Assembly (NCBI GenBank): GCA_012927585.1
Contig: JABBOY010000027.1
Location: forward strand, 1-64,000
Direction of reading: 5' to 3'
Origin: Glaciimonas sp.
GTDB lineage: Bacteria > Pseudomonadota > Gammaproteobacteria > Burkholderiales > Burkholderiaceae_D
Length of the DNA: 64,000 bases
Both the position numbers and the translations under genes were made by a program. Within the stretch, counting starts at the first letter, position 1, and every line of letters starts with the position of its first letter. This document shows positions 26,595-34,647 of the stretch, piece after piece. The notes under the pieces were generated by a model. The model saw nothing but the letters and a program-made list of their open reading frames with translations. It was not told the DNA's origin and made no database searches.

Positions 26595-27842
26595 ATGCAT
26601 AAAAATCAGACTTTGCGACAAGATGCCTGGGTGATCGGCTTGGTCGGTACCGCCCATGCGGTATCGCATTTTTCCCAATTGTTGCTGGCTTCGCTGTTCC
26701 CTTGGCTAAAAGTGGCTTTCGATCTGTCGTATGCGGAGCTGGGTTTTTTGATGACGGTATTTTTCATCGTCTCCGGCATTGGTCAGGCGGTGGCGGGTTT
26801 TGTGGTCGACAAGGTCGGTGCCCGCACGGTGTTGTTCGCCGGGCTTGGCTGCATGGGCGGTGCCGCGCTGGTGATGTCGCTGGCGCCGAATTACGCGATT
26901 TTGCTGACGGGTTCGATGCTGGCAGGGTTGGGCAATTGCGTATTCCATCCAGCTGACTTGACCATCCTCAACCAGCGGGTTTCGCCATCGCGTCTGGGAC
27001 ATGCTTTTTCGGTACATGGCATTTCCGGCAATCTCGGCTGGGCCGCAGCGCCGGTCTTCATGATTGTCATCGCCGGCCTGAGCGGCTGGCGCATGGCTCT
27101 GCTTTGCGCCGCGCTCGTCACTTTCGCAGTGCTGGCACTGTTATGGGTCTATCGGGCTGTGCTGGCGACACCGGTGGCAGCTGTTACCTCTGTTGGATTG
27201 ACTCCGGCGCAACACGTGCAGGCTACAGAAGGAGCGGGTTCTGCCTTGGACTTTATGCGTGCGCCTGCGGTCTGGTTGGGTTTTGGTTTTTTCTTTATTA
27301 CCGCGATGGCTTTGAGCGGCATCCAGGGCTTCTCTTCTTCCAGCTTGCGTGCCTTGTATGGAATGTCGTTGCCGCTGGCGACGACCGCGTTCACCGCGTA
27401 TATGCTGGCCTCGGCAGCAGGCATGGTCTGGGGCGGGTTTCTGACGACCAAAACCACGCACCATGAGCGCACCATCGCGTGGGCATTTACCGCTGCCGGC
27501 GCGATGGCCTTGATTATTGCACTCGGTGTGGTGCCGGCATGGATGGCCGTAATGTTGATGGGAGCCGTGGGCTTTGGTGCCGGCATCGCCGGACCGTCGC
27601 GTGATTTGTTGATCCGTGCTTCTGCGCCGAAGAATGCCACCGGACGCGTGTATGGCGTCGTGTATTCAGGACTGGATGCAGGCTCATCGGTGGCGCCGCT
27701 GCTATTTGGCGCCCTGATGGACAGCAACCATCCGGCGTGGATTTTTATCAGTATTGGCTTGTTTCAGATGCTGGCGATTGTCACTGCCGTCAGTGTCGGC
27801 AGCGACACTAGCAAACGCAGCGCCAAGGTACAGACGGCGTAG
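26595..27842 (+). CDS. MFS transporter, fosmidomycin-resistance (Fsr)-like
   Basis: This 415-residue protein has about 12 hydrophobic segments in two halves. The motif GFVVDKVGARTVLFAGLG between helices 2 and 3 is the MFS A-like signature. The stretch LGNCVFHPADLTILNQRVSPSRLGHAFSVHGISGNLGWAAAPVF resembles FSR-type exporters. The substrate is unknown. The ATG at 26595 (MHKNQTLRQDAW) is preceded by a weak GAGAG site; a GTG at 26544 is possible but would add 17 residues of basic, unlike sequence. RraA follows 62 bases downstream. Confidence 0.85.
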   Translation: MHKNQTLRQDAWVIGLVGTAHAVSHFSQLLLASLFPWLKVAFDLSYAELGFLMTVFFIVSGIGQAVAGFVVDKVGARTVLFAGLGCMGGAALVMSLAPNYAILLTGSMLAGLGNCVFHPADLTILNQRVSPSRLGHAFSVHGISGNLGWAAAPVFMIVIAGLSGWRMALLCAALVTFAVLALLWVYRAVLATPVAAVTSVGLTPAQHVQATEGAGSALDFMRAPAVWLGFGFFFITAMALSGIQGFSSSSLRALYGMSLPLATTAFTAYMLASAAGMVWGGFLTTKTTHHERTIAWAFTAAGAMALIIALGVVPAWMAVMLMGAVGFGAGIAGPSRDLLIRASAPKNATGRVYGVVYSGLDAGSSVAPLLFGALMDSNHPAWIFISIGLFQMLAIVTAVSVGSDTSKRSAKVQTA

Positions 27843-27904
27843 TTTTTTGGTGCAATTCTGCAGCGCTGCAACGACATATTTTTTAAATCTTGCTGGAGAA
27901 TCGA

Positions 27905-28399
27905 ATGACGTTTGCCACCTGCGATATGTGCGACGCGCACGAAGACCAACTCGCCAGCGGCGCGCTGGCGGTGTTGCCGCCGGTGTTCAAGGCTTACGGC
28001 CGGAACCTGGTCTTTTCCGGGCCTGCCTATACGTTGAAAGTGTTCGAAGATAATGCGCTGGTACGTAGCGCTCTGGAGCAACCGGGCAGCGGCCAAGTGC
28101 TGGTAATCGACGGCGGCGGCAGTTTGCGCTGCGCGCTGGTCGGCGGCAATTTGGCTGTGCTGGCAGTGAACAACGGTTGGAGCGGCATCGTCGTCAACGG
28201 CTGCATTCGCGATTCGGTCGAGATCGATGCCTGCGCCATCGGCGTGCGCGCACTGGCGACGCATCCGCAAAAAAGCATCAAGAAGGGTGTTGGCGAAATA
28301 CAGTTGCGTGTCATGATCAATGGCGTTGCAGTGCGACCCGGCAACTGGATTTATGCCGATCAGGACGGCGTGCTAATCGCGCAGGAAAAACTGGTTTGA
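27905..28399 (+). CDS. rraA: RraA-family protein (RNase E inhibitor-like / HMG aldolase fold)
   Basis: This 164-residue protein (E. coli RraA 161) has [11 protein letters not shown], the glycine-rich [40 protein letters not shown] and [11 protein letters not shown]. RraA binds RNase E and dampens mRNA decay in E. coli. Closely related proteins are 4-hydroxy-4-methyl-2-oxoglutarate aldolases, which keep a GxxxD-x20-RD motif. That RD (NGCIRDS) is present here, so either activity is possible. The ATG at 27905 follows a GGAG ribosome-binding site. Confidence 0.9.
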   Translation: MTFATCDMCDAHEDQLASGALAVLPPVFKAYGRNLVFSGPAYTLKVFEDNALVRSALEQPGSGQVLVIDGGGSLRCALVGGNLAVLAVNNGWSGIVVNGCIRDSVEIDACAIGVRALATHPQKSIKKGVGEIQLRVMINGVAVRPGNWIYADQDGVLIAQEKLV

Positions 28400-28437
28400 G
28401 GTAATAAATATAGTAGCTTAGGACTCACGCAATACCC

Positions 28438-28493
28438 AGTAGTGCAGGCCTCCGTGCCTGCGGCCCGGCGCAGGCACGGAGGCCTGCACTACT
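28438..28493. repeat. GC-rich palindromic repeat, copy 2
   Basis: A 56-bp near-perfect palindrome with ends AGTAGTGCAGGCCTCCGTG. The 10 bases just outside its left end (CGCAATACCC) recur, inverted, outside the right end of copy 4 at the fumC stop. It lies between convergent rraA and azoR, where it may also terminate transcription. Confidence 0.9.
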
Positions 28494-28532
28494 GGTCTAC
28501 CTACGTAAACAGCCGTACTAGGCACACGCGTC

Positions 28533-29144
28533 TCAGGCGCATTCTTTGGTCTGATTCAGTGCCTTGTCCAAAGCCAGTGCGCGTGCATCCGGGCCCATCG
28601 CGATACCTTCGGCACGGATCACCGCGATGTCGGTAATGCCGAAGAAGCCCAGCACGGCGCGCAAGAATGCTTCCTGGTGATCCATTGCACCTTCATAGGC
28701 GGTGCCGGCATACATGCCGCCGCGTGACGATACGATCACGACTTTCTTGCCGCCGGCCAATCCTTCCGGGCCTTGTGCCGTGTAGCGGAAAGTACGGCCT
28801 GCCTGCGCAATGCGATCAATCCATGCCTTGAGCTGGGTCGGCACCGAGAAGTTGTACATTGGCGCGCCGATCACCACCACGTCGGCTGCCAGAAATTCGC
28901 CCAGCATGGTTTCCGTCAACGCCAACTCTGCGTGCAAACTCGCCGGCGCAACATAGCCTTCTTGCGGACGCAATGCCGCCAGCAACTCGCCACCCAAGTG
29001 CGCCGGCGGCGTTGCGGCCAAGTCGCGGTAAGTGACGGTTGCGGTTGGATTGGTTTCTTGCAGTTGATAGACCGTAGCGGCAGTCACTTGCCGTGAAACC
29101 GACATCGCACCGAGTGCGCTTGAATCAATATGCAGGATTTTCAT
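28533..29144 (-). CDS. azoR: FMN-dependent NADH-azoreductase (AzoR/AcpD family)
   Basis: This 203-residue flavodoxin-fold enzyme (E. coli AzoR 201) reads MKILHIDSSALGAMSVSRQVTAATV. It has the FMN-binding region APMYNFSVPTQLKAWIDRIAQAGRTFRYT and the SSRGGMY loop. It reduces azo bonds and quinones with NADH, which points to a quinone/electrophile detoxification role. The ATG at 29144 is the family start; a longer in-frame stretch upstream has no homology. A LysR gene lies divergently 126 bases away and is the likely regulator. Confidence 0.92.
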   Translation of the reverse strand: MKILHIDSSALGAMSVSRQVTAATVYQLQETNPTATVTYRDLAATPPAHLGGELLAALRPQEGYVAPASLHAELALTETMLGEFLAADVVVIGAPMYNFSVPTQLKAWIDRIAQAGRTFRYTAQGPEGLAGGKKVVIVSSRGGMYAGTAYEGAMDHQEAFLRAVLGFFGITDIAVIRAEGIAMGPDARALALDKALNQTKECA

Positions 29145-29270
29145 GTTTGAACTCCATTGAAGAATTGGGTTATAAATATTTTCGACAACTAAGTTTAAAA
29201 TAGGAACAATATTAGTTAAATAGTTAAATTCGAGAATGATTATCCTTAATATAGAATAATTGGATCTGAA

Positions 29271-30185
29271 ATGTATGATTTGAACGATATGTATTTGTTC
29301 GCTAAAGTAGTCGAGCAGGGCGGTTACAGCGCTGCTGCGCGGCACTTGGGGATGCAGGTTTCGCGACTCAGCCGACGTATCAGCGAACTTGAATCCAGCC
29401 TGGGCGTGCGCCTTCTGAACCGGACTACGCGCAAAATTTCGATGACCGACGTTGGCAATACGTTTTATCAGCACTGTATTGCGCTCGTGGCTGAAGCCGA
29501 GGCGGCACGCGATACGATCGACCGCACCCGCGCCGAGCCGCAAGGGTTGGTGCGCTTAAGTTGCCCGGTCGGATTGCTGCATAGCCATGTTGCCACCATA
29601 GTGACGCGTTTTTTGCTGGCAAAGCCGCTGGTCCGGGTCCATGTGGAAGCCACCAACCGCCGTGTGGATGTGGTTGAAGAGGGCTTCGATATTGCATTGC
29701 GCGTCAGAAGCCTGCCGCTGGAAGACTCCAATCTGGCCGTCCGCCTGCTGGCTAATACGGAGCTCATCTTGCTCGGCAGCCCAGGCTTATTTGCCCTGCA
29801 TGGCAAACCGCAACACAGCGCCGATTTGAGCCGCTTTCCCACCTTGAGCATGACGCGCCCTGGCGACAAATACCTGTGGCAATTCACCAAGCCCGATGGC
29901 GGCGTCGAGGCTGTTTCACATCTGCCGCGTCTGGCCACCGACGATTTCGTTACCTTGCGTCGCGCCGCACTAAATGGCCTTGGCATCACGTATCTGCCAA
30001 AATTCATGGTGCAGGAGGATCTCGCCAGCGGTGCGCTGGAACATGTGCTGCCGGAATTGACGATTCCGCAGGGCGTCGTGCACGCGCTATTTCCATCGCG
30101 TCGCGGTTTGGTGCCGGCGGTGCGGGATTTCATCGATGCGCTGGTGGAAGGCTTTGCGGCCGGTGAACAAGCCTTGCTTCAGTGA
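29271..30185 (+). CDS. LysR-family transcriptional regulator
   Basis: This 304-residue protein has the N-terminal winged helix LNDMYLFAKVVEQGGYSAAARHLGMQVSRLSRRISELESSLGVRLLNRTTRKISMTDVG and a C-terminal periplasmic-binding-like effector domain. The wHTH is of the type found in AaeR/DmlR-like members. Divergence from azoR with an AT-rich 126-base spacer suggests it controls azoR and itself, probably in response to a quinone or electrophile; this is inference. No sharp T-N11-A operator stands out. Confidence 0.92.
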   Translation: MYDLNDMYLFAKVVEQGGYSAAARHLGMQVSRLSRRISELESSLGVRLLNRTTRKISMTDVGNTFYQHCIALVAEAEAARDTIDRTRAEPQGLVRLSCPVGLLHSHVATIVTRFLLAKPLVRVHVEATNRRVDVVEEGFDIALRVRSLPLEDSNLAVRLLANTELILLGSPGLFALHGKPQHSADLSRFPTLSMTRPGDKYLWQFTKPDGGVEAVSHLPRLATDDFVTLRRAALNGLGITYLPKFMVQEDLASGALEHVLPELTIPQGVVHALFPSRRGLVPAVRDFIDALVEGFAAGEQALLQ

Positions 30186-30208
30186 ATTTGAAATTTTTAT
30201 AAATAAAT

Positions 30209-30267
30209 GGAGTATGTAAATAAATGCTGTATTTTACGCACGTGTATATTGCGTAACTATAAAATAC
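30209..30267 (+). repeat. 59-bp dispersed intergenic repeat, copy 4
   Basis: It starts GGAGTATGTAAATAAATG, has ACGCAC at 28-33 and TTGCGT at 41-46, and ends AAAATAC at 53-59. The central arms differ from the consensus CCGCAT/ATGCGG, but positions 28 and 46 changed together (C-G to A-T), preserving the ACGCA/TGCGT stem. It lies between the LysR gene and a hypothetical gene. Confidence 0.75.
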
Positions 30268-30347
30268 ATCAGTTAGTATAATTATTTTTTAAAAATTATG
30301 TGCAAATCCAAGTCCTATCGTTACCAGTCACCATCAAGAGAAAAAAC

Positions 30348-30713
30348 ATGATCAAAAGTGAAGCCATCAAGCGTGTTAATGGGGCTATTGGCAGCCCGTT
30401 GCTCAATGAGGGCAATACGCATTGGGCAACCGTCGTTGCACATGCCGGCGATGAAGGTTGGTGGATTCATATCCCATTGCTGCAATTCAAAAAGGAGATT
30501 CACATCCTGCTCTGCAGCGAAAAGGCCAAGGTTTTCCGCCATCTGAAAATCAAGGCCAGCGAAATACTCAGTCCTGCAATGAAATTCCGCTGCAAGGATC
30601 AGGTCGCCGATATTTTCATTTCCGCAGCCAGCCCCAGAAAGCTGGCCGATATCGTGCCCGGCGGCACCAAGCACAACTTCAGCAAACATATCGTCTCGGA
30701 ATACCGCTTCTGA
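30348..30713 (+). CDS. Uncharacterised 121-residue protein
   Basis: I do not recognise this family. It is a mixed alpha/beta sequence, MIKSEAIKRVNGAIGSPLLN followed by a Trp-rich stretch (EGWWIHIPLLQFKKEIHILLCS) and a basic C-terminus (GGTKHNFSKHIVSEYRF). It has no signal peptide or membrane helix. The ATG at 30348 is preceded by AAGAG. It is the first gene of a tight run: the stop is two bases before the next start, and that gene overlaps capA by one base. The three products probably act together. Confidence 0.7.
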   Translation: MIKSEAIKRVNGAIGSPLLNEGNTHWATVVAHAGDEGWWIHIPLLQFKKEIHILLCSEKAKVFRHLKIKASEILSPAMKFRCKDQVADIFISAASPRKLADIVPGGTKHNFSKHIVSEYRF

Positions 30714-30715
30714 AT

Positions 30716-31147
30716 ATGTCCATATCACTTCAACAGGCCAGCATCGGCATGCGTGCCGCCGCACTATGGGCGACTTTGCTACTTGCCACCGCAACCACAG
30801 TTGCCCACGCCGCACCGCTGTTGCGCTGCCAGGTTACGTATGCCGGCACCACGCATATTGTGGAAGCTGCGCCCGGTTCGGACCCCTACAGCGTCCCATC
30901 GGTCGACATCGGCGGGCGATTCCGCTTCAAGGCCGTGGTGCTTGGCACCCCGCAACGGATCGACGTGATCAATCTGTACGCTTACCTCGACGCCAGCCGC
31001 CAGCCGATACTGATCCATCAAGCCAAGTACTTGCCGCCTTTCAAGGCGTCCGTCACGCCCATCGCATTGACTGGCAATAATTCTCTTTACGCCTCCAATG
31101 TGGAGCGCGAGCTTCAGTACAGTTGCACCTTGCAGGGAGTGCAGTGA
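30716..31147 (+). CDS. Secreted/periplasmic protein of unknown function
   Basis: This 143-residue protein has a clear signal peptide (ALWATLLLATATTVAHA, with AHA-AP as a probable cleavage site). The mature part is a small beta-rich domain with two Cys (LLRCQVTYAG and the C-terminal LQYSCTLQGVQ) that could form a disulfide. No family is recognised. It begins two bases after the upstream stop and shares one base with the CapA-like gene (TGATG overlap). Confidence 0.75.
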   Translation: MSISLQQASIGMRAAALWATLLLATATTVAHAAPLLRCQVTYAGTTHIVEAAPGSDPYSVPSVDIGGRFRFKAVVLGTPQRIDVINLYAYLDASRQPILIHQAKYLPPFKASVTPIALTGNNSLYASNVERELQYSCTLQGVQ

Positions 31148-32157
31148 TGAAGAACCATCTTGCCAAACACGTTAGGCACTGGATTGCCGGAGCAGCTTGG
31201 CTGGTGCTATGCATATCCAGTGTTAACGCAATCGCAGCAGAATCCGAGCCAACTGTCAGCCTGTTATTTGCGGGCGACATTGTGCTCGATGGCAAGCCCG
31301 GCAAAGCCATCGAACAGGGGCGCGATCCATTTGCGCCGTTTGCCGCAATCTTGCAAGCGGCCGACATTCGCATCGGCAATCTCGAATGCGTGGTTGCCGC
31401 CAGCGGCGATCCGGCCGATAAAAACTTCACCTTTCGCGCCCACCCGCGCGCGTTACCGGTGCTCAAACGTCACTTCGATGCGGTGGCGCTGGCGAACAAT
31501 CACTCAGGCGATTTTGGTCGCGTTGCCTTTGCTGAAATGCTCGGTCTGCTCGACCGTGAGGGCATCCTCAAATTCGGCGGCGGCCACAATTTGCGCGAAG
31601 CGCACACTCCGCTCATCGTCGAGCGCAAAGGGCTCCGAATCGCGTTGCTCAGTTATAACGAATTCATGCCGCGCAGCTTCGAAGCCGATAGCAACGCTGC
31701 CGGCGTAGCGTGGAGTGAAGATGAACAAGTGGTGGCCGACATCAAGGCTGCGCGCAGCGTGCATAAAGCGGATTTGGTGATCCCGATCATGCACTGGGGC
31801 TGGGAAAACGAGACCCACTCCGGCGCGCGCCAGCGCCAGTTGGCACGCTTGATGATCGACGCCGGGGCCGACGTCATCATCGGCGGCCATCCGCACGTCA
31901 CGCAAGAAATCGAGCGCTACAAGGGCAGGCCGATCATTTACAGCGTCGGCAACTTCGTGCTGGACGAACTTGACAATCCCAATCAAGCCATCGGCTGGGT
32001 GCTGCGGCTGCAACTCGACCGCCAAGGCGTGCAGAGTTTCAAGACTAGCATCGCCCACATCGATAGCGAAGGTATCCCGCACCCGGCGCAGGAGGCAAGC
32101 AGCCCATGCTGGCAGCGCGGACAGGACGCAGCGGCGCTGTGTCGGAATGGGGATTAG
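31147..32157 (+). CDS. CapA-family metallophosphoesterase-like protein
   Basis: This 336-residue protein has an N-terminal signal/anchor (WIAGAAWLVLCISSVNAIAA). Its PGA_cap domain shows VSLLFAGDIVLDG, the metal-binding GNLEC, LANNHSGDFG, MHWGWENETH and GGHPHVTQEIERYKGRPIIYSVGNFVLDE. CapA proteins act in poly-gamma-glutamate capsule synthesis in Bacillus, but most proteobacterial members have unknown substrates. Here no poly-glutamate synthetase is nearby. It overlaps the upstream secreted protein gene by one base. The C-terminus ends with Cys residues (SSPCWQ, ALCRNGD). Confidence 0.85.
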   Translation: MKNHLAKHVRHWIAGAAWLVLCISSVNAIAAESEPTVSLLFAGDIVLDGKPGKAIEQGRDPFAPFAAILQAADIRIGNLECVVAASGDPADKNFTFRAHPRALPVLKRHFDAVALANNHSGDFGRVAFAEMLGLLDREGILKFGGGHNLREAHTPLIVERKGLRIALLSYNEFMPRSFEADSNAAGVAWSEDEQVVADIKAARSVHKADLVIPIMHWGWENETHSGARQRQLARLMIDAGADVIIGGHPHVTQEIERYKGRPIIYSVGNFVLDELDNPNQAIGWVLRLQLDRQGVQSFKTSIAHIDSEGIPHPAQEASSPCWQRGQDAAALCRNGD

Positions 32158-32167
32158 GTCGCTCGCG

Positions 32168-33187
32168 TCAGTCGTTTTCCATTTCAGGTGCATAACCGCC
32201 GCGCATGGCGAGACTGTTCAAGCGGGCACGTTTGAGCAAAACCTGCTGGGCCGCTTTAATATTCTCCGGCTTGCCGCCCCAGGCCAGCAACACCGGCTGC
32301 TGCAACGCACGGCCATACGAAAAACCAAGTCGCCACGGCGACGGCCGGTCGCAGCGATTCAAGGCATTCAAGTTGGCAGTGGCTTGTACCGGGCTCAGGC
32401 CGCCGGAGAGAAAGTTGATGCCGGGTACCGCAGCGGGAACAGTCCGGCGCAGGACTTTGAGCGTGATAGCAGCGACTGCTTCAGGACTGGATTCGGGCTG
32501 CTCCTTGCCGGCTACTACCATATTGGGTTTCAGCAGCAGGTGTTCGAGTACCACGTGATGGCGGCAGAGGGCATGAAACACTGCATGCAGAACGGCTTCG
32601 GTAACCTCTGCGCAGCGTTCGATACTGTGATCGCCGTCCATCAGGACTTCCGGCTCGACAATCGGCACCAAGCCTTCGCTCTGGCATACTGCAGCATAAC
32701 GCGCCAGCATTTCCGCATTAGCTGCGATGCCGGATGTGCTCGGGGCATGTTCGGAAATGGCATAAATTTCGCGCCATTTGGCGAAACGGCCGCCCTGATC
32801 CCGATAGGTTTGCAACCGTTGCGCCAAGCCATCCAGTCCCTGTGTGACAAGATCGCCCGGATGCAAGGCCAGTTGTATATTGCCCTTGTCCACCTTGATG
32901 CCGGGAACGATTTTTTGTCCCCAGGCAAGTGCTGGAAATAGTGTGCCGTCATCGGTTTTCTGGGTCAAGGTTTCCTCGAACAGAATGACGCCGCTGATGT
33001 ATTCGCCCAATCCCGGAGTGCTCAAAAGCAAGGATCGGTAAGCGCGTCGGTTTTCTTCCGTGGACGCGAGGTCGATTGCTTTGAAACGCTTTGCAATAGT
33101 GGGTTCGCTTTCATCGGCAGCAAGGATGCCGCGCCCTGCTTGCACCATATCCTCGATCGTGGCCTGTAAATAATCCTGATTAATCAT
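32168..33187 (-). CDS. Class I fructose-bisphosphate aldolase
   Basis: This 339-residue Schiff-base aldolase has GRGILAADESEPTIAKRF, the LLKPNMVVAGKE segment with the Schiff-base Lys region, and NFLSGGLSPVQATANLNALN. It is the eukaryote-like class I type, unlike the metal-dependent class II enzyme used by many bacteria. It splits fructose-1,6-bisphosphate in glycolysis or condenses triose phosphates in gluconeogenesis. The ATG at 33187 has a strong AGGAG ribosome-binding site; the in-frame extension to 33226 is basic and without homology. It is convergent with the CapA-like gene. Confidence 0.92.
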   Translation of the reverse strand: MINQDYLQATIEDMVQAGRGILAADESEPTIAKRFKAIDLASTEENRRAYRSLLLSTPGLGEYISGVILFEETLTQKTDDGTLFPALAWGQKIVPGIKVDKGNIQLALHPGDLVTQGLDGLAQRLQTYRDQGGRFAKWREIYAISEHAPSTSGIAANAEMLARYAAVCQSEGLVPIVEPEVLMDGDHSIERCAEVTEAVLHAVFHALCRHHVVLEHLLLKPNMVVAGKEQPESSPEAVAAITLKVLRRTVPAAVPGINFLSGGLSPVQATANLNALNRCDRPSPWRLGFSYGRALQQPVLLAWGGKPENIKAAQQVLLKRARLNSLAMRGGYAPEMEND

Positions 33188-33422
33188 GATCCTTCTCCTT
33201 GGCGGTGGTTTAGTTGCGACGTTCACATTACCGAGAATACTTTATCGTGCGATACCTCAGTATTTTATGGGTTAACAGAATTTCGTTGTTCGAGACACAT
33301 CGGTAGAATGTAGCAGCAGTGCAGTAGTCGGTTGGGCCGGTGCCGCATCAGCCCAGCGTGCTGTACACAATATTGGACTAAAAAATCCAGCCTAACGCCC
33401 GGACAGAAAATCTGCCACCCGG

Positions 33423-34163
33423 CTATCCATCCAGTTCCGCATAGTGCCGAAAAATGCCTTGCTGGTTGAATGGCAAGTGCCGGCTTGAGGCTAAATAGGC
33501 GGCGATGCGCGGGCGCAACGCGACGCGCTTATGCAGCGCGATCAAGCGTGGGTACGTCGGTGCCAGCGCCTTTATCGTGTGCGGAAATGCGTAGCGCAAA
33601 CCGGCGATAATCTGGAACATCGATAAATCGACATAGGACAGCGCATCGCCTAGCAAGTAAGCGTCGCCGCTGCCGCTATTAGCGCAGTTAGATTCCAGGA
33701 TGCGCTCAAAATAGCCGAAAAACTTCGGCAGGCGTGCAGCGGTAAAATCTTGCGCGCGCCGCAGTGCTTCCGGTTTTTGATCCTTGTAATACAGGCCCCC
33801 GGAGACCGGGTGATGGGTATCGTGTATCTCGGTCACCAGGTCGGCAATCGTGAGTTGCAATTGGTGTGCCCAGAGTCGATTCGGTTCATCTTTCGGCGCC
33901 AATCCGAGTCGCGGCCCCAGGAACAGCAGTATGTTGGCAGTCTGTCCGATGATCTGGTCTCCGACTTTCAGGAACGGCGGTGCAAATGGCGGCTGGGCGA
34001 GATCGTTGCTTTCCAGTAATTGCATCATCGCCGGTAGGCCCATGCCGTTGCGTTCCGTGCCACGGGCGACATCGTCATAATCGGCGCCAGAATCTTCTAA
34101 TGCTAGTCGTATGAATTCTCCTCGGCCTTGTATGGTGGGCCAGTAATACAGTTGGTAGCGCAT
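33423..34163 (-). CDS. Glutathione S-transferase family protein
   Basis: This 246-residue protein has an N-terminal thioredoxin-like domain (MRYQLYYWPTIQGRGEFIRLALEDSGADYDDV). The Tyr and QGRGE of sigma/mu-type GSTs are present, as is the QTANILLFLG glutathione-contact loop. A helical C-terminal domain (LSYVDLSMFQIIAGLRYAF) follows. It conjugates or reduces electrophiles with glutathione; the substrate is unknown. The ATG at 34163 is the family start. A perfect hairpin lies 67 bases upstream. Confidence 0.88.
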   Translation of the reverse strand: MRYQLYYWPTIQGRGEFIRLALEDSGADYDDVARGTERNGMGLPAMMQLLESNDLAQPPFAPPFLKVGDQIIGQTANILLFLGPRLGLAPKDEPNRLWAHQLQLTIADLVTEIHDTHHPVSGGLYYKDQKPEALRRAQDFTAARLPKFFGYFERILESNCANSGSGDAYLLGDALSYVDLSMFQIIAGLRYAFPHTIKALAPTYPRLIALHKRVALRPRIAAYLASSRHLPFNQQGIFRHYAELDG

Positions 34164-34229
34164 GGGCAGATTCTCCGCAGTTAGTGACGCAATAGGGGGC
34201 AAACAAGTTTGCATTTAACGCCATACGAT

Positions 34230-34256
34230 TATCGCGCCAGATGATGTGGCGCGATA
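34230..34256. repeat. Perfect 10-bp inverted repeat upstream of gst
   Basis: TATCGCGCCA (34230-34239) and TGGCGCGATA (34247-34256) flank a seven-base loop. There is no T-run on the minus side, so it is not a clear terminator for anything. It could be an operator or 5'-leader structure for gst. Confidence 0.7.
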
Positions 34257-34444
34257 GCATTTTGACTATTTTAATTATCCAGTTTGCGGTAACTTGTCGT
34301 GGGTTCCAATTCCGAACCAGCACTCCCACCTTGGCAGCCAAAGTTGGGGTTGAAATCTACTTACACGGGCATTACGAGTTCCTCTTTTGCAAACAAAAAG
34401 CATTCAAGATAGCCCGAGTAATTTTATAAATTTTTTATTTATTA

Positions 34445-34503
34445 GGAGTATGCCAAAAAATGCCATAGTTTCCGCATTGTTTAATTGCGGTAATTTTAAA
34501 TAC
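34445..34503 (+). repeat. 59-bp dispersed intergenic repeat, copy 5
   Basis: It starts GGAGTATGCCAAAAAATG, has CCGCAT at 28-33 and TTGCGG at 41-46, and ends TTTAAATAC. Five of six hairpin pairs are kept. GTTAGTAG follows shortly after the end, as in copy 4 (CAGTTAGTA). Confidence 0.75.
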
Positions 34504-34647
34504 AGTTAGTAGTATACTTTTTCCCCAGAAACGCTTAAAACTGCTGGCAGCAAATTGCTGCTGTCGATAAAATCGTCGTCCACCACATTTTTGACGCGCT
34601 TCCAACCAGCAAGCTTTCAACAACCCTTATCTTTCAACAACTCTTAT

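Larger units (their letters stand above)
34164..34647. other. 484-base intergenic region with a hairpin and a 59-bp repeat
   Basis: No gene is visible between gst (minus) and the LplT-like gene (plus). It holds a 10-bp perfect hairpin at 34230-34256, a copy of the 59-bp repeat at 34445-34503, and long AT-rich segments that must contain both divergent promoters. Confidence 0.6.

Noticed and set aside
34302-34345. GGTTCC/GGAACC-like sequence resembling a tRNA T-arm on the minus strand
   Set aside because: No acceptor, D-arm or anticodon arm can be found around it.
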